From assembly GCA_030431355.1 (NCBI GenBank), contig JAUIJG010000282.1:1-7084 (forward strand): 7,084 bases of DNA, read 5' to 3'. How positions within the stretch are numbered: position 1 is the first letter of the stretch; every line of letters begins with the position of its first letter. The DNA is from a bacterium (GTDB taxonomy: Bacteria; Cyanobacteriota; Vampirovibrionia; Obscuribacterales; Obscuribacteraceae). This document shows positions 5,960-7,084 of the stretch, one piece after another. A model generated the notes under the pieces. The model did no database searches, had not been told where the DNA came from, and saw only the letters and a program-made list of their open reading frames with translations. The translations under genes were made by a program, and so were the position numbers.

Positions 5960-5988
5960 ACTATATCAGGTAATAAAAGCGCTGTAAA
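5960..5988 (-). promoter_or_regulatory. sigma70-type promoter for the M20 peptidase gene
   Basis: Read on the minus strand, a -35 box TTTACA (5988-5983) and a -10 box TATAGT (5965-5960) are separated by exactly 17 bp; each matches consensus at five of six positions. Transcription should start near 5953, giving a leader of about 68 nt to the ATG at 5885. The -35 box overlaps the T-tract of the upstream terminator. Confidence 0.75.
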
Positions 5989-6015
5989 AAGGAGAGAGCA
6001 GGCGCCCTGCTCTCT
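5986..6015 (-). terminator. Intrinsic terminator of the minus-strand small-gene cluster
   Basis: On the minus strand a perfect 10 bp stem (AGAGAGCAGG with CCTGCTCTCT, arms at 6015-6006 and 6002-5993) closes a three-base loop and is followed by CC and five T's (5990-5986). The stem is GC-rich at the loop side. It begins 10 bases past the stop of the 113-residue membrane protein gene. This is a textbook Rho-independent terminator. Confidence 0.88.
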
Positions 6016-6024
6016 GCCATAATC

Positions 6025-6366
6025 TCAGCTATCTGATTTTTTCGCCCCGGGTTTCAGTCTTTCGTAGACGAGAGTTGCAAGCACCGCGAGGATGACGAAC
6101 AACCCGGCGCAAAGCCACCGGTAGACGGTATCTGCGATAAAGGCTCCGATCAGCATGCCGACCAGGGTCAGACCAATGAAGGAAAACCCTATGTCATTCA
6201 TGGTTTCGATTCCGAAGGAGGGACCGAGGTAGATGAGGCTGAGGGCAAAGATTGCGCCCATGGCAGCGAGCATCACCAGGAAGCCTATCAGGTCGTAAAT
6301 CGCCATTGCCAGGAGGAGAAGGACCTTAACGAAAAGCGGAAGTTCCTTTCCGTTCTCTTCTTGCAT
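6025..6366 (-). CDS. Small membrane protein, 113 residues
   Basis: The protein begins with a short charged tail (QEENGKELP). A long hydrophobic stretch at residues 11-48 could hold one long or two short membrane helices, and two more lie at about 62-79 and 83-101. The end is basic (ERLKPGAKK). This gives three or four membrane segments. I do not recognise a family. AAAGGA lies five bases before the ATG. It follows the 111-residue membrane protein gene after 19 bp, so the two are probably co-transcribed and may work together. The cluster ends at the terminator just downstream. Confidence 0.8.
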   Translation of the reverse strand: MQEENGKELPLFVKVLLLLAMAIYDLIGFLVMLAAMGAIFALSLIYLGPSFGIETMNDIGFSFIGLTLVGMLIGAFIADTVYRWLCAGLFVILAVLATLVYERLKPGAKKSDS

Positions 6367-6385
6367 GTGATTCCTTTCTGAGGAA

Positions 6386-6721
6386 TTACTTCTCCTCGGT
6401 ATCTTTGTCCTGGCGCTGTCCCCGCTTCTTCAGACCGAGGAACATGCCGGTCAGGCCGCTGACCATGCCGACGAACAGAGCGATCATGAAAGCAATGCCA
6501 GCCGCTTCCGCCGGGAAGAAGGCGAGACGACTGGCGAAGTTCACGACGATCATGCCGATCAGCATGCCGCTCATGGTGGCAAAGATGCCGCCCCGGGGAG
6601 AGCCGAAGTCGCCACTGCGATTGGTGGCGGCATAGTCGGACTGGTTGAAGCAGTAGGAGATGTAGAAACCGCTGCCACCGGCGATGAGCGCCGTGGCGAT
6701 GTAGATGATGATGGGACTCAT
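6386..6721 (-). CDS. Small membrane protein, 111 residues, Gly/Met-rich helices
   Basis: Likely membrane segments are at residues 3-23, 46-66 and 72-96. The last two are rich in Gly and Met (MSGMLIGMIVV, GMVSGLTGMFLG), suggesting tightly packed helices. A polar loop (QSDYAATNRSGDFGSPRGG) joins the first and second, and the C-terminus is highly charged (KKRGQRQDKDTEEK). The frame is open to an ATG at 6790, but that would overlap the end of the upstream gene by 29 bases and add a polar tail unlike a membrane protein start. ATG 6721 has AAGGGA nine bases upstream and begins directly with a membrane helix, so it is preferred. No family is recognised. It sits between two small genes on the same strand. 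Confidence 0.8.
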   Translation of the reverse strand: MSPIIIYIATALIAGGSGFYISYCFNQSDYAATNRSGDFGSPRGGIFATMSGMLIGMIVVNFASRLAFFPAEAAGIAFMIALFVGMVSGLTGMFLGLKKRGQRQDKDTEEK

Positions 6722-6761
6722 GTCTGTGTTTCCCTTTTCCTGTTGGAGAGTGGAGATTGGG

Positions 6762-7084
6762 TCAGTCTTTGACGACGTAAGCGCGACCATCGGCGGTCAT
6801 TCGTTCGTAAGATTCGACCAGCTCTCGGGGAGCGGCCAGCGCCTCCACCGCGCCCAGCACTGCGCCCCTGTTGGAGGACGTGATTGCGCCGGTCATGGTG
6901 ATGGTCTTCTCTTCGGCGTCGTTCTTGGGATGCTGCCACTTGATGCCGACGATCTTCTGCAGTTTCGAGCGCAGCCCGCCCTTTTTCTTGAACTGGGCGC
7001 CGGACATGCCTTTCACCGTTACGCAGACGATCTCCGTGTCATCGGCCCTGGTCAGAACCGTGTAGCTTGCTTCTCTGGGATCCC
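6762..7084 (-). CDS. Hypothetical protein, partial at right edge
   Basis: The frame is open from the window edge to the stop at 6762-6764, giving at least 106 residues. A GTG at 7016 and an ATG at 7007 are in frame, but the 22 codons before the GTG remain open and look like protein (YTVLTRADDTEIVCVTV, an alternating strand pattern with good codon usage), so the true start is probably outside the window. The visible part has a probable beta segment, a basic stretch (QFKKKGGLRSKLQK), a second strand (EEKTITMTGAI) and a C-terminal helix (GAVLGAVEALAAPRELVESYERM) ending in a short strand (RAYVV). It looks soluble. No family is recognised. It ends 40 bp before the 111-residue membrane protein gene and is probably its operon partner. 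Confidence 0.7.
   Translation of the reverse strand, partial: DPREASYTVLTRADDTEIVCVTVKGMSGAQFKKKGGLRSKLQKIVGIKWQHPKNDAEEKTITMTGAITSSNRGAVLGAVEALAAPRELVESYERMTADGRAYVVKD

Noticed and set aside
4422..5966. The 11-base motif ATATACTATAT occurs at 4422-4432 and 5956-5966, flanking the M20 gene
   Set aside because: It is low-complexity AT sequence. The second copy is part of the peptidase promoter's -10 region, and no target-site or mobile-element features are seen.
1..7084. CRISPR arrays, tRNA or rRNA genes, insertion sequences and integrase sites
   Set aside because: No regularly spaced repeats, tRNA-like cloverleaf, rRNA-like stretch, transposase or terminal inverted repeats were seen on reading both strands.

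Overview
This is a bacterial window. It has sigma70-type -35/-10 boxes, Shine-Dalgarno sites including a perfect AGGAGG, an intrinsic terminator, and short, tightly packed genes. Coding regions are moderately GC-rich with a preference for G or C at third positions, and the intergenic regions are clearly AT-richer. The lineage cannot be fixed from sequence alone. A kinesin-light-chain-like TPR protein next to many orphan genes would suit a cyanobacterial or melainabacterial (for example Obscuribacterales) genome, but that is a low-confidence guess.

Plus-strand half (1-4359). The window opens in the last 40 codons of an unidentified gene. A good promoter (TTGAGA, 18 bp, TATAAT) overlaps its stop codon and drives a cytoplasmic TPR protein (201-1289) with about eight repeats of 42-43 residues. 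An AT-rich gap of 365 bp with two imperfect hairpins follows. Next come four same-strand genes that may form an operon: an orphan 117-residue protein, an orphan 356-residue protein with a perfect AGGAGG site, a GH25 lysozyme with all four conserved acidic residues but no signal peptide, and, 15 bp later, a small protein with three or four membrane segments. The last two look like a lysis or wall-remodelling pair: a muramidase without an export signal beside a holin-sized membrane protein.

Convergent spacer (4360-4511). It holds two hairpins, one followed by a short T run.

Minus-strand half (4512-7084). An M20 family metallopeptidase with a complete metal-binding set has its own promoter (TTTACA, 17 bp, TATAGT). 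This promoter argues for a start at 5885 rather than the most upstream ATG at 5957. Just upstream lies a strong intrinsic terminator that ends a cluster of three small genes: two small membrane proteins and one gene that runs off the right edge. The terminator's T-tract runs into the peptidase promoter's -35 box.

The most interesting region is the uncharacterised plus-strand cluster of two orphans, a signal-less lysozyme and a holin-like membrane protein. The best-supported new observations are the start-site corrections and the overlapping terminator and promoter.
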